Below, one piece after another: positions 1 to 9,502 of a stretch of 64,000 bases of DNA. This DNA is from a virus, in IMG/VR virus record IMGVR_UViG_3300047157_000137, positions 1 to 64,000 of that record; one strand, written 5' to 3'. Made by a program: the position numbers and the translations under genes. A model generated the notes under the pieces. The model worked only from the letters and a program-made list of their open reading frames with translations, did no database searches and was not told the origin of the DNA. Numbering within the stretch: position 1 is the first letter of the stretch; each line of letters opens with the position of its first letter.

Positions 1-1
1 G

Positions 2-3000
2 GCAAATTGTGAGGAGATAAAAGATAAAAATTCCCAAGAGTATAAAGACTGTGTGGAGAAGAATAAGTCAATATCCAAAACTATTCTTGATCCTATAAAC
101 ATAAATGTTATTAGTGGAGACAAAGAGGTTGCTGATGTTGATTACGTGAGGCTTGATCCTAATTATAAAATAGGAGAAGGTTCTGGTTTTGGTGGTAAAT
201 TAAAAAACTTTTTTAAAGCTATAGACTTTAGTAAAAAAACTACTTTTGAAATAAGTGAAGACAAAACTATTGATAATGGGTTTTTTGGGGTTGGATCTGT
301 AGAAGGAAAAGATAATTTAGAAAACTTATTTGAAGGTATAGAAGGTCTTAATGTAGAGCATTCAGGAAGTGAATATGATGATACTGTTATTTTAAGTTAT
401 AAAAATAAAAACGGAGATATAGTTAAATCTGATAATATTGATTTTGGTAGCTCTATTAATATTCCTGATTCTAGCAATATAGAAAATAACATGAGTATTT
501 TATCTACTTTTTTAGATGAAAATGTAGAGTTAGATAATGAAGAGTTATTAAAGTTTTTAGGTATTAGAAACGAAAAAATAAAAGCTCAACAAAAAATAGA
601 AGAAGATTTTAAAAATAGTAGGGTTGTAAATAAAATAAATAAAGAATATGATAGCCCTGATTTGTTTAGACCTAAAACAGGAACCGTAAGAGGTATTATA
701 TCTAAATTTGATGTTGGTGTAGAAATACCATATAAATCTGAAATTGATGAAGAAATAAGTGTTATAAATCAAAAAATATCGGCGGGAGAATTACCAGCTG
801 CTAGTGAAGAAGATATAATAAAACAAGCTAGAGAAAACGTTAGAGATATTTTAAAGGTTGAAGCTATAACTAAAGCTAAAAAACTTTTTTATGCTGATAG
901 ATCTAATAAAGGTTTAGATCAACAATCCGATGACTTTATAGGAAGTTTATTATTAGCAAAAGCTGTTGAAAATGATATAGATGATAGTAATGCTACATTA
1001 AAAATCTATACAAACGATCAAGATAAAACTCATAACACATTAAAATTAGGTGGTGATATATTAAGTGGAAAAAATACTAATCCTAAAGATATTAAATTAT
1101 TTGAAGAAAAAGCAGAAAGTTTAGGTATTGAAAAGCCTGAAGTTGGTTTTATAGGGGCGGTTATGCAAGGAGAAGGTGTTAATACTAAATGGGATATAAC
1201 AACTCAAAAAGAATTTGTAGCCGCAGGAAGCCCAGATGAATTGGAAGAAGTAACTTTAACTAACGGGGTTAAAACAACGCGTACACTTTTAAATTTACAA
1301 AAACAACTTTTTAACAATTATAACGCAAGAAAAGTAGCTTATGATAAAGAGGTTGAAAAAAGAACTGATTTAATAATGGACTTAAAAGAAGCTGATTTAA
1401 TAAACGATATAGCTTCTAAAAGTTATGATGATTTAAAAGCTAATATAACAACAGCTGGATTAACAGGCGCTGATCTTTTAGCTAGCGCGGGCTACTTAAC
1501 CTCTAAACTTCTAAATACATCGTTAAAATATAATAGATTTGGCAACCCAATACAAATGGGTGTTGACAATGATATTGATAGAGAGCTAGATAAACTTTAT
1601 TTTGGATTTAAAGACACAACTATTGCTTTACAAAATAGACTAAGAGACAAAGTAGAGTTTGACGATGCATTTACTAGTCCTATGAGTTTTGGTAAATTTT
1701 TACTAGAAGAATCTTTTGTTCAACTACCTATACTGTTAAGTATGGCGGTAGGAGGAGCGCCTGCTGCTTATGTAATGGGTGCTAGTGGAAAATTTGGTGA
1801 CATGAAATTCAGCAATTACATGGGCGATAGCGATTATGATATGGCGGATATGATATGGATGCCAGCCGCTTATGGATTAGCTGAGGGGGTATTTGCTCAA
1901 GTTAGCACCGTTCCTATACTTAGAAGGTTTAAGAACAGGTTTAAAGGAAGTACCGGTAGTGAATTGCTACAACAAGGAAGCAAAGAGTGGATTAAAGATA
2001 ATTGGAAAAGAGCTATTGTTTATGATCCATTGTTAGAATGGGGTGCAGAATCTTTAACTCAAGGTTCACAAAATTTAATTGATGGTAAACCTTTTTTAGA
2101 AAATATGGATCACGCAGGTTTTTCAGGATTTTCTATAAGTTTAATGATGGGATCTTCTTCTTTAGCTGTAGGCACATATCAGTCTAATTTTTCTAGTTTT
2201 GATCAAAGACAAAAAATAAGAACAAAGCAACAAGAACTTAACTCGTTAGGTACCGAATATAACAAATTAGATAAAAGAACTAAGGAAGCTAAAATTATAG
2301 AAAATCAAATAAAAGATGCGCGAAGAGAATTAAAGATTGAAATAGAGAAATCTGCTGAAATGTCTAATAATAATATTAGAGAAGGTTTTGCTTCAAGATT
2401 TATTAATTTAATTGATATGCAATCTCAATTACAGGCTGACGCTAGAACTGTTGTTGAATCTAAAGAACTTTCTGATGGTTACAAAAAAGTTACTTTAGCT
2501 AAAATGGAAGCCGAATACAACGCTATTGAACAATTAAAAGCATCATCTTTACAGGGAAATAATTTAATGAAATATAGACCTGAATTTGCTTTATTACAAA
2601 AAACTGATGCTGAAGAGTATAACAGCATTATAGAAGAAGCTACTAGTCAATTAGAAGGAAAACTTGATGGTAAAGAACCTACTCCAGAGCAAATAAAAAG
2701 ACAGGGTTACGAGGTTTATTTAAGAAGAAAAGTAATAGAAATGAATGCTCAGGCTGGAAAAAATGGTGAACTATTAACAGAATATCCTACCGTAAAAGAT
2801 GCTTTAGTTGGTATTGAAGCAGATAACTTAACTGATGAAGAAAAAGCTGAAGCTCGGGTTAATATAATGGACGGGGCTAATGGATGGACAAGTAAAAACG
2901 GAAGAACAAATGTTATTGTAGATAATCAAGTTGCTAACCAAAAGAAAAATACAGCTGTTCATGAAATTGGTCATAAAGTTTTTTGGCAAATACTTAAAAA

Positions 3001-6000
3001 CAACGAACAAGCTTTTAAACCTATAGCTGATCAATTGCTTTCTGACATACAAAATTCTAATCCTGATATATACGAAGAGTTTGTTAACTCTGTAGAAAGA
3101 GGTGCAGACGGAAGGTTATTATCTCAAGAAGTTATAATGAATTTTTTAGAGTTTGCTGCTGATGGTAAAGTAGGTAACAATAATACTATAAAAGGTATGT
3201 TTGGATCTATTGTACAAAAAGTTTTTAATAAAAAATATAATTTTGATTTTAAAGGTGAAAAAGATATAAACACTTTTGTCACTGAATTAGGTAAGAAAAT
3301 TAAAAACGGTACACTAAGTAAGGAAGATATTAAAGCCGCTTCACAAAACCTAAATATTACAACGCTTACACCTTCCAACATGTTTAGGCCTGAAAACAAA
3401 AGTGAAACAGCTTTTTCTAAAGGAGATGGGTTTGCTAATGCTAATATTGCTAGTGAATTAAATTTAACAAACTCTACACAAAGTATTGTTGAAAAAAACA
3501 ACAAAGTATTTAATGATATTATAGAGCTTTCTAAACTTCCAGAAAATAAAGATATTCCATTAAAAGATTTAGTTACTCAGAATATGAAAGATATTCTTAT
3601 AACTAACAATATGCCTAGAGTAACTGCACTTGCTAAACAAGCTGCACAAGCAGGACAAAACATAAACTTAGAACAAGGTTTAAGAAAAACATTTGATGAT
3701 TTTAGTGGAGAATATGCTTTAAAACTAACAGAACTTGCAAACAGCTGGAATCCTGCTAAGAACGATAGCTTTGGAGCTTATATGAATCAATTATTACCTT
3801 TAAAGTATTCTGGTATTTTAGCTAAACTTAAAAAAGGTGAAAGCGATAAAACAACTAGAATTGATGAAAGCACTACACAAATAGCAGATGTTTCAACAAA
3901 TACACCAGTTGATACTAAAGTAGTAGAACCTAAAATAGATCCACTTACTTTTTTACCTGAAGGCAAGAAAAAGGATAAATTTGTAAAAAGTTTAAATAAT
4001 GCTTTAAAAAATGCTACACCAGAACAATTAAAAAATGTATCATTTGCAAACCCTATAACATCAGATAAATTATTAAATGAGTTTGCTGACATGTTTAATC
4101 TTTTAACTACTGGTCGTGACGGAAAAGTTAAAAATCCATTAATTGTTAAATCTTTTAATTTTAGTGATGTAAACAATTTAAAAGATATACAGAGACAAAT
4201 TATAAAAAATTATCAAAATCTTAGAAACTCTATGCCTAAAGGTAATGAAACAGTATTTACTAGACAAGGAAGGCAAGGACCGGTTAAAGAAGGTGGAGGT
4301 AGTTTAGCTTTAACAACAAACTTTTTAAAAGCATATTACACAAGATTACCTAAAAAAATATCTAACAATGTACAATATAAACCTAAACAGTTAACTAGAA
4401 ACGAGTGGTTAGCTCCTTTAGGTATTGTAGATGGTAAAGTTGATCCCAATTATACACCAAGAAAAGGTGAGGCACAAACATTAAAAGGTATGTTTGACGC
4501 TATATATAAAAATATAGCTTCAAAAGCAGCGGAAGCTCAATTAAAAATAGATGAAAAGTTAGATACAGAGTCAAGAGCTAGAGCTAAAGTTAACGTAAGG
4601 TCTGGTAAAGCAGATTTAGTATTTAGCAATAATGGTATGACAATTTTAGAGGCTAATCAACTTCAGGCTTTTGCTACCTCTGAAAGATTAGTTGATTTAA
4701 TGAAAACGTTTAGAAAGTATGGTTTCAAAAATACAACAGTTGAATATCCTAGTAGTAATAAGTCTATAGCTAGAAGAGCTGAAAAAGGTAAATTAAAATT
4801 TAACGAAAAAGATTATATAAGTTCAGAGCCTAGGTTTATTAAAGATGATAATTTTAAAGACGCTAGATCTCGTTGGCTTAAAAAAATTGCACCATTATTA
4901 AATCAAGACTTGCTTGAGTCTTCTTTAATAGCGGGAGGACCAAGAAGTATGTTTGGAACATTAAATGAAGTGTATGAGGCCTTGGGTATAAAAGATATTG
5001 AAAACAAAACACCTAAACAATTAAAAAAAGAAGCTTCAGAGTTTTTTAGCAAAACAGCTCCTAAGATACCTACAAACTTTAATTATAGCAGGGGTAAATA
5101 TGCTGAAATGTCTCCGGATCAATTAAGAGATTATTTTAATTCAGATGAATTTAAAGCAAACGAAGCTTTAAAAATGCCTTTTCTTAAAGATTTTGCTAAG
5201 GTTATGGAAATAACAATGGAAAATGATCCTGAAGCAGAGGCAATGTGGGCCGGGTTTTTAGCGTCTACCAGTAATATGAGTAAAGGTATAATCAGAAGAA
5301 TGGCACCTATAAAATTCTTTTCTTTAATATCACAACAAAAAGGTAATTTATTTGTTGAAGAGCATAGTATGCCAGCTAACAATATAGCTAAGTTTTTATT
5401 TTATATTGCAAAAAACAAAACAGTAGATAAAAACTTTAGTTTTATTGAAAAAAATTATTTTCAAGGTCAGTTAAGAAAACTTGACGATGACAAGCTTAAA
5501 GGTCCTTGGTTTAATTACATATCTAGTATGCCAAAAGAGTTTTTTACTATGGAAAACTTAACAACGTGGATAAGGTATAATAATGAAAATGTAGCGGCGG
5601 TTAATGGTGGTATTAACTTTGATACTTATGAAATGGTTGACACTGGTAAAACAGTTAGTGAACAATTAGCACAGCAAGCTATGGATATAGTTGTTGCATC
5701 TGTAGAGATTGATAATGTTATACAAGATGGTGAGGTGTATTATTCTAAACCTCAAAATCAACCTACATATCCTAATCCAGAAACGTTAAATAAACAGTTT
5801 AATAAAATTATAGAACAAACATTAGGTGTTGATTCTAAAAAAGTGTTTTCAGATATTGTTGCTAAAAGACGTGGGGCTAAAAAAGGTAGGTTCAGACCGT
5901 TTGTTCCACCATCTATGGAAGATTTTCAAGGTTTAATGTATGATCTTTATACTAAAGGAACATTAGGTGAACAACAGATGGCATGGGTTAAAAAGAATTT

Positions 6001-8053
6001 AATTGATCCATATCAAAAAGGTGTTGCTAACATAGATGTATATAGGCAAACGCTTAAACAAGACTATAAAGCTTTACTTAAAAAGTTTCCTAATGTAAAA
6101 AAGAACTTAGGTAAAATAGTTCCTGGTACAGACTTTACACAAGATCAAGCTATAAGAGTTAGTTTGTGGACAAAAGCAGGTTATGAAATACCTGGTATAT
6201 CTAAACGTGATGCTAAAAAATTAAATGATTTTGTAAACAAAAACCCTGAATTAGGTTTATTTGGCGAAGGCGCATTGCTTGTAAGCAAACAAAATAAGTG
6301 GGCTAAGCCAGATCCGTATTGGGACGTACAGAGTATATTGTCTGACTTAAACAACTTTACAAACAACGTAGGTAGACAACAGTTTTTAGAAGAGTTTAAT
6401 GCAAATATTGATGCTATATTTTCTAAAGAAAATTTAAATAAGCTAGAAGCATCCTTAGGTAGCAATTGGCGATCTGCAATAGAAGACTCTTTGTATCGTA
6501 TGCGAACTGGAACAAACAGGCCATCAGGCGCAGATAAACTTACTAATGCTTTTTTAAACTGGACTAATAATTCTATTGGTGCTATCATGTTCTTTAACAG
6601 GAAGTCTGCGTTGTTACAAACCATATCTTCTGTAAATTTTTTAAATTGGAGTGATAATAATCCTGTAAAGGCAGCTATGGCTTTTGCCAATTTTCCTCAG
6701 TTTATAAAAGATTTTGCATTTTTATGGAACTCACCTAAGTTAAAACAAAGAAGAGCAGGTTTAAGAAGTGATGTTAACGAAGCGGAAATAGCGAACGCAG
6801 TTAGAGGTGCTACAAACAAAGCACAAGCAATGATTTCGTATTTACTTAAAATAGGTTTTACACCTACGCAACTTGCAGATAGTTTTGCTATTGCATCGGG
6901 TGGTGCTACATTTTATAGAAACAGACTAAATACTTATAAAAAAGATGGATTAACAGAAGAAGAAGCTTCTAAAAAAGCTTTTGAAGATTTTTCTGAAACG
7001 TCAGAAGTTAGTCAGCAATCAGCAGATCCTATGTTTATATCTCAACAACAAGCGGGTATATTAGGTAGATTAATTTTAGCATTTCAAAATACACCAGCTC
7101 AGGTTACTAGGTTGTTTAAAAAAGCTAGTAGAGACTTTATAAACGTTAGAGGCGATCAAAAAACTAACATGTCTAAAATGGTTTACTACGGCGCTGTTCA
7201 AGGATTAATATTTGCAGCTTTACAAAATGCTATATTTATAGGTATGGATGAAGACGATGAAGATGAAGACGTACAAAGAAGAAAAGAATTAAAACAATCA
7301 AGAGTATTACATAGTATGACAGATACTTTATTAAGAGGATCTGGTGTTTATGGAGCTATTGTAGCTACACTTAAAAACACTATTAACACTTATTATAGAG
7401 AAAAAGATAAAAGTGCTTTTGGAAAAGAAAATGCAAACGTAATATTAGAAGCATTAAATCTTTCACCACCTATAGGTTCAAAACTTAGAAAAATATCTAA
7501 TGCTTTAAAGACAGAAGATTTTCAAGCAGATCAAATTGAAAAAATGGGATGGGATGTTACATATAAAGGTAGAGTTATTTTAAGCCCTAAGTATAATGTC
7601 ATAGCCTCAACAACAGAAGCTGTAACAAATATACCATTAGAAAGAGCTATGAATGAATTTTTAGCTTTGTCTGAAATGATGGATCAAAGAAACTCTACAC
7701 TACAAAGAATAGCTTTAGCTTTAGGTTATAGAGCTTGGGATGTTGGTGCTAAAATAGAAGAGTTTGATGAAATTAAAATTGAAGCAAAAGAAGAAAGAGC
7801 TGCTGCATCAAAAGAAAGAGCTAGATTAAAAAGAGAAGAAGCCGCTAGAATAAAAGAAGCTAAAAAATACGAAGGTAAAACACCTGAACAAATTGTTTAC
7901 ATAAAAAGATATGAAGTTATTATGAAACAAAAGAAAGACGAGCAGGTTAAAACTTTATCAGATTTTGGTTTAACTACAAAGCAAATTAAAGCTTTAAAGT
8001 ATGAAAAAGATAGAGCTAAAAAAATATTAGAATTACAAGACGAAACTAAATAA
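2..8053 (+). CDS. giant internal virion / polyvalent protein with zinc-peptidase motif (5' partial)
   Basis: The reading frame is open to the left edge; the first in-frame start codon in the window is GTG at 53, so the true start lies upstream and at least 2,684 codons are present. A HEIGH zinc-metallopeptidase motif sits at about residue 970 counted from that GTG, with a candidate third ligand Glu in a LEFAADG segment about 60 residues on. Hydrophobic, Gly/Ala-rich stretches occur near residues 550-640 and 2385-2400, the latter followed by an acidic DEDDEDED run. The C-terminus is a charged Lys/Glu/Arg coiled coil. Giant proteins of this kind in podoviruses are packaged in the head and ejected with DNA, or are polyvalent proteins. 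No DxDGD RNA-polymerase motif was seen. It is followed 2 nt later by a lipoprotein gene. The role as an internal/ejection protein is inferred from size, position and composition. Confidence 0.75.
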   Translation, partial: ANCEEIKDKNSQEYKDCVEKNKSISKTILDPININVISGDKEVADVDYVRLDPNYKIGEGSGFGGKLKNFFKAIDFSKKTTFEISEDKTIDNGFFGVGSVEGKDNLENLFEGIEGLNVEHSGSEYDDTVILSYKNKNGDIVKSDNIDFGSSINIPDSSNIENNMSILSTFLDENVELDNEELLKFLGIRNEKIKAQQKIEEDFKNSRVVNKINKEYDSPDLFRPKTGTVRGIISKFDVGVEIPYKSEIDEEISVINQKISAGELPAASEEDIIKQARENVRDILKVEAITKAKKLFYADRSNKGLDQQSDDFIGSLLLAKAVENDIDDSNATLKIYTNDQDKTHNTLKLGGDILSGKNTNPKDIKLFEEKAESLGIEKPEVGFIGAVMQGEGVNTKWDITTQKEFVAAGSPDELEEVTLTNGVKTTRTLLNLQKQLFNNYNARKVAYDKEVEKRTDLIMDLKEADLINDIASKSYDDLKANITTAGLTGADLLASAGYLTSKLLNTSLKYNRFGNPIQMGVDNDIDRELDKLYFGFKDTTIALQNRLRDKVEFDDAFTSPMSFGKFLLEESFVQLPILLSMAVGGAPAAYVMGASGKFGDMKFSNYMGDSDYDMADMIWMPAAYGLAEGVFAQVSTVPILRRFKNRFKGSTGSELLQQGSKEWIKDNWKRAIVYDPLLEWGAESLTQGSQNLIDGKPFLENMDHAGFSGFSISLMMGSSSLAVGTYQSNFSSFDQRQKIRTKQQELNSLGTEYNKLDKRTKEAKIIENQIKDARRELKIEIEKSAEMSNNNIREGFASRFINLIDMQSQLQADARTVVESKELSDGYKKVTLAKMEAEYNAIEQLKASSLQGNNLMKYRPEFALLQKTDAEEYNSIIEEATSQLEGKLDGKEPTPEQIKRQGYEVYLRRKVIEMNAQAGKNGELLTEYPTVKDALVGIEADNLTDEEKAEARVNIMDGANGWTSKNGRTNVIVDNQVANQKKNTAVHEIGHKVFWQILKNNEQAFKPIADQLLSDIQNSNPDIYEEFVNSVERGADGRLLSQEVIMNFLEFAADGKVGNNNTIKGMFGSIVQKVFNKKYNFDFKGEKDINTFVTELGKKIKNGTLSKEDIKAASQNLNITTLTPSNMFRPENKSETAFSKGDGFANANIASELNLTNSTQSIVEKNNKVFNDIIELSKLPENKDIPLKDLVTQNMKDILITNNMPRVTALAKQAAQAGQNINLEQGLRKTFDDFSGEYALKLTELANSWNPAKNDSFGAYMNQLLPLKYSGILAKLKKGESDKTTRIDESTTQIADVSTNTPVDTKVVEPKIDPLTFLPEGKKKDKFVKSLNNALKNATPEQLKNVSFANPITSDKLLNEFADMFNLLTTGRDGKVKNPLIVKSFNFSDVNNLKDIQRQIIKNYQNLRNSMPKGNETVFTRQGRQGPVKEGGGSLALTTNFLKAYYTRLPKKISNNVQYKPKQLTRNEWLAPLGIVDGKVDPNYTPRKGEAQTLKGMFDAIYKNIASKAAEAQLKIDEKLDTESRARAKVNVRSGKADLVFSNNGMTILEANQLQAFATSERLVDLMKTFRKYGFKNTTVEYPSSNKSIARRAEKGKLKFNEKDYISSEPRFIKDDNFKDARSRWLKKIAPLLNQDLLESSLIAGGPRSMFGTLNEVYEALGIKDIENKTPKQLKKEASEFFSKTAPKIPTNFNYSRGKYAEMSPDQLRDYFNSDEFKANEALKMPFLKDFAKVMEITMENDPEAEAMWAGFLASTSNMSKGIIRRMAPIKFFSLISQQKGNLFVEEHSMPANNIAKFLFYIAKNKTVDKNFSFIEKNYFQGQLRKLDDDKLKGPWFNYISSMPKEFFTMENLTTWIRYNNENVAAVNGGINFDTYEMVDTGKTVSEQLAQQAMDIVVASVEIDNVIQDGEVYYSKPQNQPTYPNPETLNKQFNKIIEQTLGVDSKKVFSDIVAKRRGAKKGRFRPFVPPSMEDFQGLMYDLYTKGTLGEQQMAWVKKNLIDPYQKGVANIDVYRQTLKQDYKALLKKFPNVKKNLGKIVPGTDFTQDQAIRVSLWTKAGYEIPGISKRDAKKLNDFVNKNPELGLFGEGALLVSKQNKWAKPDPYWDVQSILSDLNNFTNNVGRQQFLEEFNANIDAIFSKENLNKLEASLGSNWRSAIEDSLYRMRTGTNRPSGADKLTNAFLNWTNNSIGAIMFFNRKSALLQTISSVNFLNWSDNNPVKAAMAFANFPQFIKDFAFLWNSPKLKQRRAGLRSDVNEAEIANAVRGATNKAQAMISYLLKIGFTPTQLADSFAIASGGATFYRNRLNTYKKDGLTEEEASKKAFEDFSETSEVSQQSADPMFISQQQAGILGRLILAFQNTPAQVTRLFKKASRDFINVRGDQKTNMSKMVYYGAVQGLIFAALQNAIFIGMDEDDEDEDVQRRKELKQSRVLHSMTDTLLRGSGVYGAIVATLKNTINTYYREKDKSAFGKENANVILEALNLSPPIGSKLRKISNALKTEDFQADQIEKMGWDVTYKGRVILSPKYNVIASTTEAVTNIPLERAMNEFLALSEMMDQRNSTLQRIALALGYRAWDVGAKIEEFDEIKIEAKEERAAASKERARLKREEAARIKEAKKYEGKTPEQIVYIKRYEVIMKQKKDEQVKTLSDFGLTTKQIKALKYEKDRAKKILELQDETK

Positions 8054-8055
8054 AT

Positions 8056-8436
8056 ATGAAATTATGGAAAATTGCCCTTTGTGTGGTGGCCATGCTGGCT
8101 GCTGCTAGTTGTGGAACTTACAACGTTAAACCTAAAATACAAATTACACATGTTTTAGCGGTCACTGAACAAGGTGATACGTTAAGGCTACCTATTAATA
8201 TGATTAAACCAAACGTTTACTACAACGTTATATCATATCCTAATAGATATTATGGCGGCTGGTATAATAATTATTATCAACCAAGCTACCATAATAATAG
8301 ACCTATATATGCTCCTAGTAAAGGATCTAATGGATCTTCAAGCAATAATAATAACAATAACAATAACAAAATTGTTCCAAGAGACAATCCTGATAAAAGA
8401 CCATCTGGAGAAGTATTATTAAAAGGTAAAAAATAA
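8056..8436 (+). CDS. small phage lipoprotein
   Basis: The 126-residue protein has a type II signal peptide: basic start, hydrophobic core and a lipobox ending AAAS-Cys19. The mature part has a Tyr/Asn-rich segment and a run of eight asparagines near residues 97-104, then a basic tail. It should be exported and lipidated, to sit in the inner or outer membrane. Its place next to two single-span membrane coiled-coil proteins suggests an outer-membrane spanin-like or superinfection-exclusion role, but no family was recognised. It begins 2 nt after the giant virion gene, so it is co-transcribed with it. Confidence 0.7.
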   Translation: MKLWKIALCVVAMLAAASCGTYNVKPKIQITHVLAVTEQGDTLRLPINMIKPNVYYNVISYPNRYYGGWYNNYYQPSYHNNRPIYAPSKGSNGSSSNNNNNNNNKIVPRDNPDKRPSGEVLLKGKK

Positions 8437-8439
8437 ATT

Positions 8440-8739
8440 ATGAAAAACGAAGTAGGTGTAGACATAGACGGTGATGGAAAGCCAGATTTAAGTTTAGATT
8501 TAAAAACTATTATACTAATAGTAGGTGGTTTAATATCTATAACAATGACTTATACTACTTTGACTGAGCAAATTCAGTTAAACAAACAAGGTATTGAAGA
8601 GGCTAAAAAACTACCGCCTCAACAGTCGCATGAAGTTATAGATCAAAAGCTTTTATATCTTGAAGAAATGATGGATAAGCTTGCTGAAGATCATGATAAA
8701 CGTTTAGATAAACTAGAAGATAAAATTTACAGAAGATAA
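8440..8739 (+). CDS. single-span membrane protein with DxDGDG loop and coiled coil
   Basis: The 99-residue protein has an N-terminal DIDGDGKPD calcium-loop-like motif (residues 8-16), one predicted membrane helix at about residues 23-42 and a charged coiled coil to the end. It resembles the next gene in design: an LDLKTI segment, then the membrane span, then a coiled coil ending EDKIY. The two are therefore probable tandem paralogues. A role in lysis (inner-membrane spanin or holin-like) is possible from the neighbouring lipoprotein, but this is inference. Confidence 0.65.
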   Translation: MKNEVGVDIDGDGKPDLSLDLKTIILIVGGLISITMTYTTLTEQIQLNKQGIEEAKKLPPQQSHEVIDQKLLYLEEMMDKLAEDHDKRLDKLEDKIYRR

Positions 8740-8742
8740 AAC

Positions 8743-9039
8743 ATGGCAACAAAAATTGGAGAAGACACTCAAGTACAACTAGACCTTAAAACAATTGGAA
8801 TGATTGTTGGAGGAGTAATAGCTTTGGCAAGTATGTGGTTTACTTTGCAAAGTGATATACAGGAGCTTAAAAATAAAGCAAATCCTGAGGAGTTTGTAAA
8901 ACAAATGGAGTTTCAACTTAAAGATGAGTTGATACGTTCTACAATTTTACAAATAGAAAAATCTACTGAAGGTTTAAAAGAAGATATTTTAGACAATAAA
9001 GAATCAATAGAAAAAATAGAAGATAAAATATACCAATGA
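8743..9039 (+). CDS. single-span membrane coiled-coil protein, paralogue of upstream gene
   Basis: The 98-residue protein has a short cytoplasmic start, an LDLKTIG segment, a membrane helix at about residues 18-36 and a charged coiled coil ending IEDKIYQ. That matches the layout and the terminal EDKIY of the preceding protein, so the pair likely arose by duplication. It lacks the DxDGDG loop. Its stop codon overlaps the next ATG (ATGA). The function is unknown; membrane anchoring during lysis or exclusion is a guess. Confidence 0.65.
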   Translation: MATKIGEDTQVQLDLKTIGMIVGGVIALASMWFTLQSDIQELKNKANPEEFVKQMEFQLKDELIRSTILQIEKSTEGLKEDILDNKESIEKIEDKIYQ

Positions 9040-9359
9040 AAAATTTAATTACAATTATATTTATGTTGTTCACTTTTTTAGTAACAGCACAGGATTATAC
9101 TTTAATGCATATAAATGCACAGTGGAATCAAAGAAATAATTTTGATTTAAGAGGTATTAAAGAGGCAAAAATACAATATGCATTATTAGAAGATCAAGCA
9201 CCTTCTTTAAGAGCTCAAATAAAATCTGTGCCAATAATTATATTACTTGATAAAGATGGTAAACCAAGAGGTCGATGGAATGCAAATTTAAGTTTTAAAA
9301 TAACGGCTTCAAAAGAAGAAATTCAAAATAGAATATATTTTTTACTATCTCAAAACTAA
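9036..9359 (+). CDS. exported thioredoxin-fold-like protein without CxxC
   Basis: The 107-residue protein begins with a signal peptide whose cleavage region (LVTAQDY) is typical of Bacteroidota exported proteins. The mature part has the signature of the second half of a thioredoxin fold: a VPIIILLDKDGKPRGRW segment with the cis-proline position before a beta strand and a DGK turn. An NAQWN segment stands where WCxxC would be, so the redox cysteines are absent and it is unlikely to be an oxidoreductase. It is the last plus-strand gene before the terminator. The fold assignment is by motif only. Confidence 0.6.
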   Translation: MKNLITIIFMLFTFLVTAQDYTLMHINAQWNQRNNFDLRGIKEAKIQYALLEDQAPSLRAQIKSVPIIILLDKDGKPRGRWNANLSFKITASKEEIQNRIYFLLSQN

Positions 9360-9409
9360 CTAGGAATAAAAAAAAATGGGCACCATACCCAAAAATTCCT
9401 GTAACAAGA

Positions 9410-9440
9410 AAGGGAGCTATGAAAATAGCCCCCTTTTTTT
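9410..9440. terminator. bidirectional intrinsic terminator between converging arms
   Basis: An inverted repeat pairs AAGGG-A-GCTAT with ATAGC-C-CCCTT around a GAAA loop (one A/C mismatch). It is followed on the plus strand by seven T. On the minus strand the same hairpin is followed by TTTCTTGTT. It lies between the end of the plus-strand late genes (9359) and the end of nrdA (9503), where both transcripts must stop. The 9360-9502 gap holds no gene; a weaker TGGG/CCCA hairpin lies at about 9377-9391. Confidence 0.7.
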
Positions 9441-9502
9441 ATATAATCAACTCCCACCAACCACTCATTTCCTCCGCTGGTGATCAACCCAACGAACGTT
9501 GA

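Noticed and set aside
53-8053. GTG at 53 as the true start of the giant protein.
   Set aside because: The frame is open to the left edge with no stop before 53, so the gene continues upstream.
2-8053. Virion RNA polymerase in the giant protein.
   Set aside because: No DxDGD or similar polymerase catalytic motif was found; only the HEIGH peptidase motif is clear.
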